Below, in pieces: positions 5,028-5,312 of a stretch of 5,312 nucleotides of DNA. The notes beneath the pieces are model-generated. The model saw only the letters and a program-made list of their open reading frames with translations, ran no database searches and was not told the DNA's origin. The translations under genes were made by a program, and so were the position numbers. The DNA is from JAUXLW01 sp964195005 (GTDB lineage Bacteria; Actinomycetota; Acidimicrobiia; Spongiisociales; SHLN01): contig CAXMOO010000150.1 in assembly GCA_964195005.1 (NCBI GenBank), forward strand, positions 1 to 5,312, read 5' to 3'. Numbering within the stretch: the first letter of the stretch is position 1; every line of letters begins with the position of its first letter.

Positions 5028-5312
5028 TAACTGCCCCGCCGCAGCAGCTCGTCGAGGTTGAGCGCCAGGGTGCGCTCGTCGATGACCCCGAAATGGAGCT
5101 CCACCAGCTCTCCACCCGGCGCGAAGAAGAACTTGTGTGGCACCCCACGGCCTCCGAGGGTCCCCGGCACCACGCCATCCCGATCGAAGAACTGTTCGAA
5201 GCTGTCTAGGCCGAACTCGTTGAGAAACGACCGCGCCGAGTGTTGTGAGTCGCGGACACTGATGCCGACAAACCGGATCTCCCTGCCGAAGCTGGCTTGC
5301 GCCTCTCGTAAG
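5027..5312 (-). CDS. TlpA/ResA/CcmG-like thioredoxin-fold protein, C-terminal part (5' end outside window)
   Basis: The last 94 residues of a protein are visible, ending at a TAA stop. The frame stays open to the right edge, so the N-terminus (signal peptide or anchor) and the CXXC active site, if present, are not in view. The visible part fits the second half of a TlpA/ResA thioredoxin fold. It has a strand R-F-V-G-I-S-V (visible residues 13-19), a helix, then D-G-V-V-P-G, the loop G-V-P-H-K-F-F-F (56-63) whose Pro would be the cis-proline facing the catalytic cysteines, a hairpin A-P-G-G-E-L-V, and a final helix ending D-E-L-L-R-R-G-S. In this family such proteins act outside the membrane, keeping apocytochrome c cysteines reduced for haem attachment. 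The position at the head of a ccm operon supports that role here. The stop shares one base with the ATG of the next gene (TAATG). It could instead be a peroxiredoxin-type relative; the missing active site prevents a firm choice. Confidence 0.8.
   Translation of the reverse strand, partial: LREAQASFGREIRFVGISVRDSQHSARSFLNEFGLDSFEQFFDRDGVVPGTLGGRGVPHKFFFAPGGELVELHFGVIDERTLALNLDELLRRGS

Overview
The window is a GC-rich bacterial segment carrying nine genes, all on the minus strand, packed end to end and read from right to left. It is a cytochrome c maturation (System I, Ccm) operon. The order of transcription is: a TlpA/ResA-like thioredoxin-fold protein (5' part outside the window), an Lgt-like polytopic membrane protein, a single-domain rhodanese, ccmA, ccmB, ccmC, ccmD, ccmE and ccmF (3' part outside the window). 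Almost no DNA is non-coding. The only gaps are 25 bp (before the rhodanese) and 13 bp (before ccmA). Every other junction is a stop/start overlap of 1, 4, 4, 8, 4 and 4 nt. No promoter, terminator, tRNA, mobile element, repeat array or CRISPR was seen, so promoter and terminator probably lie outside the window.

Region by region (minus strand): 5312-5027 holds the C-terminal end of a periplasmic-type thiol-disulfide oxidoreductase; 5027-4329 an integral membrane protein resembling prolipoprotein diacylglyceryl transferase but lacking some of its motifs; 4303-3956 a rhodanese with an intact catalytic Cys loop; 3942-3268 and 3271-2603 the ABC ATPase CcmA and its permease CcmB; 2606-1887 the haem-handling protein CcmC; 1894-1745 the tiny membrane protein CcmD; 1748-1329 the haem chaperone CcmE; 1332-1 the first 444 residues of the haem lyase subunit CcmF.

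From knowledge of the families: CcmC with CcmD loads haem onto the conserved His of CcmE outside the membrane. CcmAB uses ATP to release holo-CcmE from CcmCD. CcmF (with CcmH-type partners, not seen here) attaches haem to the CXXCH motif of apocytochrome c. A TlpA/CcmG-type protein keeps the apocytochrome cysteines reduced. The rhodanese and the Lgt-like protein are not standard Ccm components, and their role in the cluster is an open question.

Organism: high GC, frequent GTG starts, and the unusual gene order (thioredoxin-like protein, Lgt-like protein and rhodanese in front of ccmA) suggest an environmental, non-proteobacterial lineage. Actinomycetota such as Acidimicrobiia, or Chloroflexota, are possible. 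This is inference from general character, not from a marker gene.
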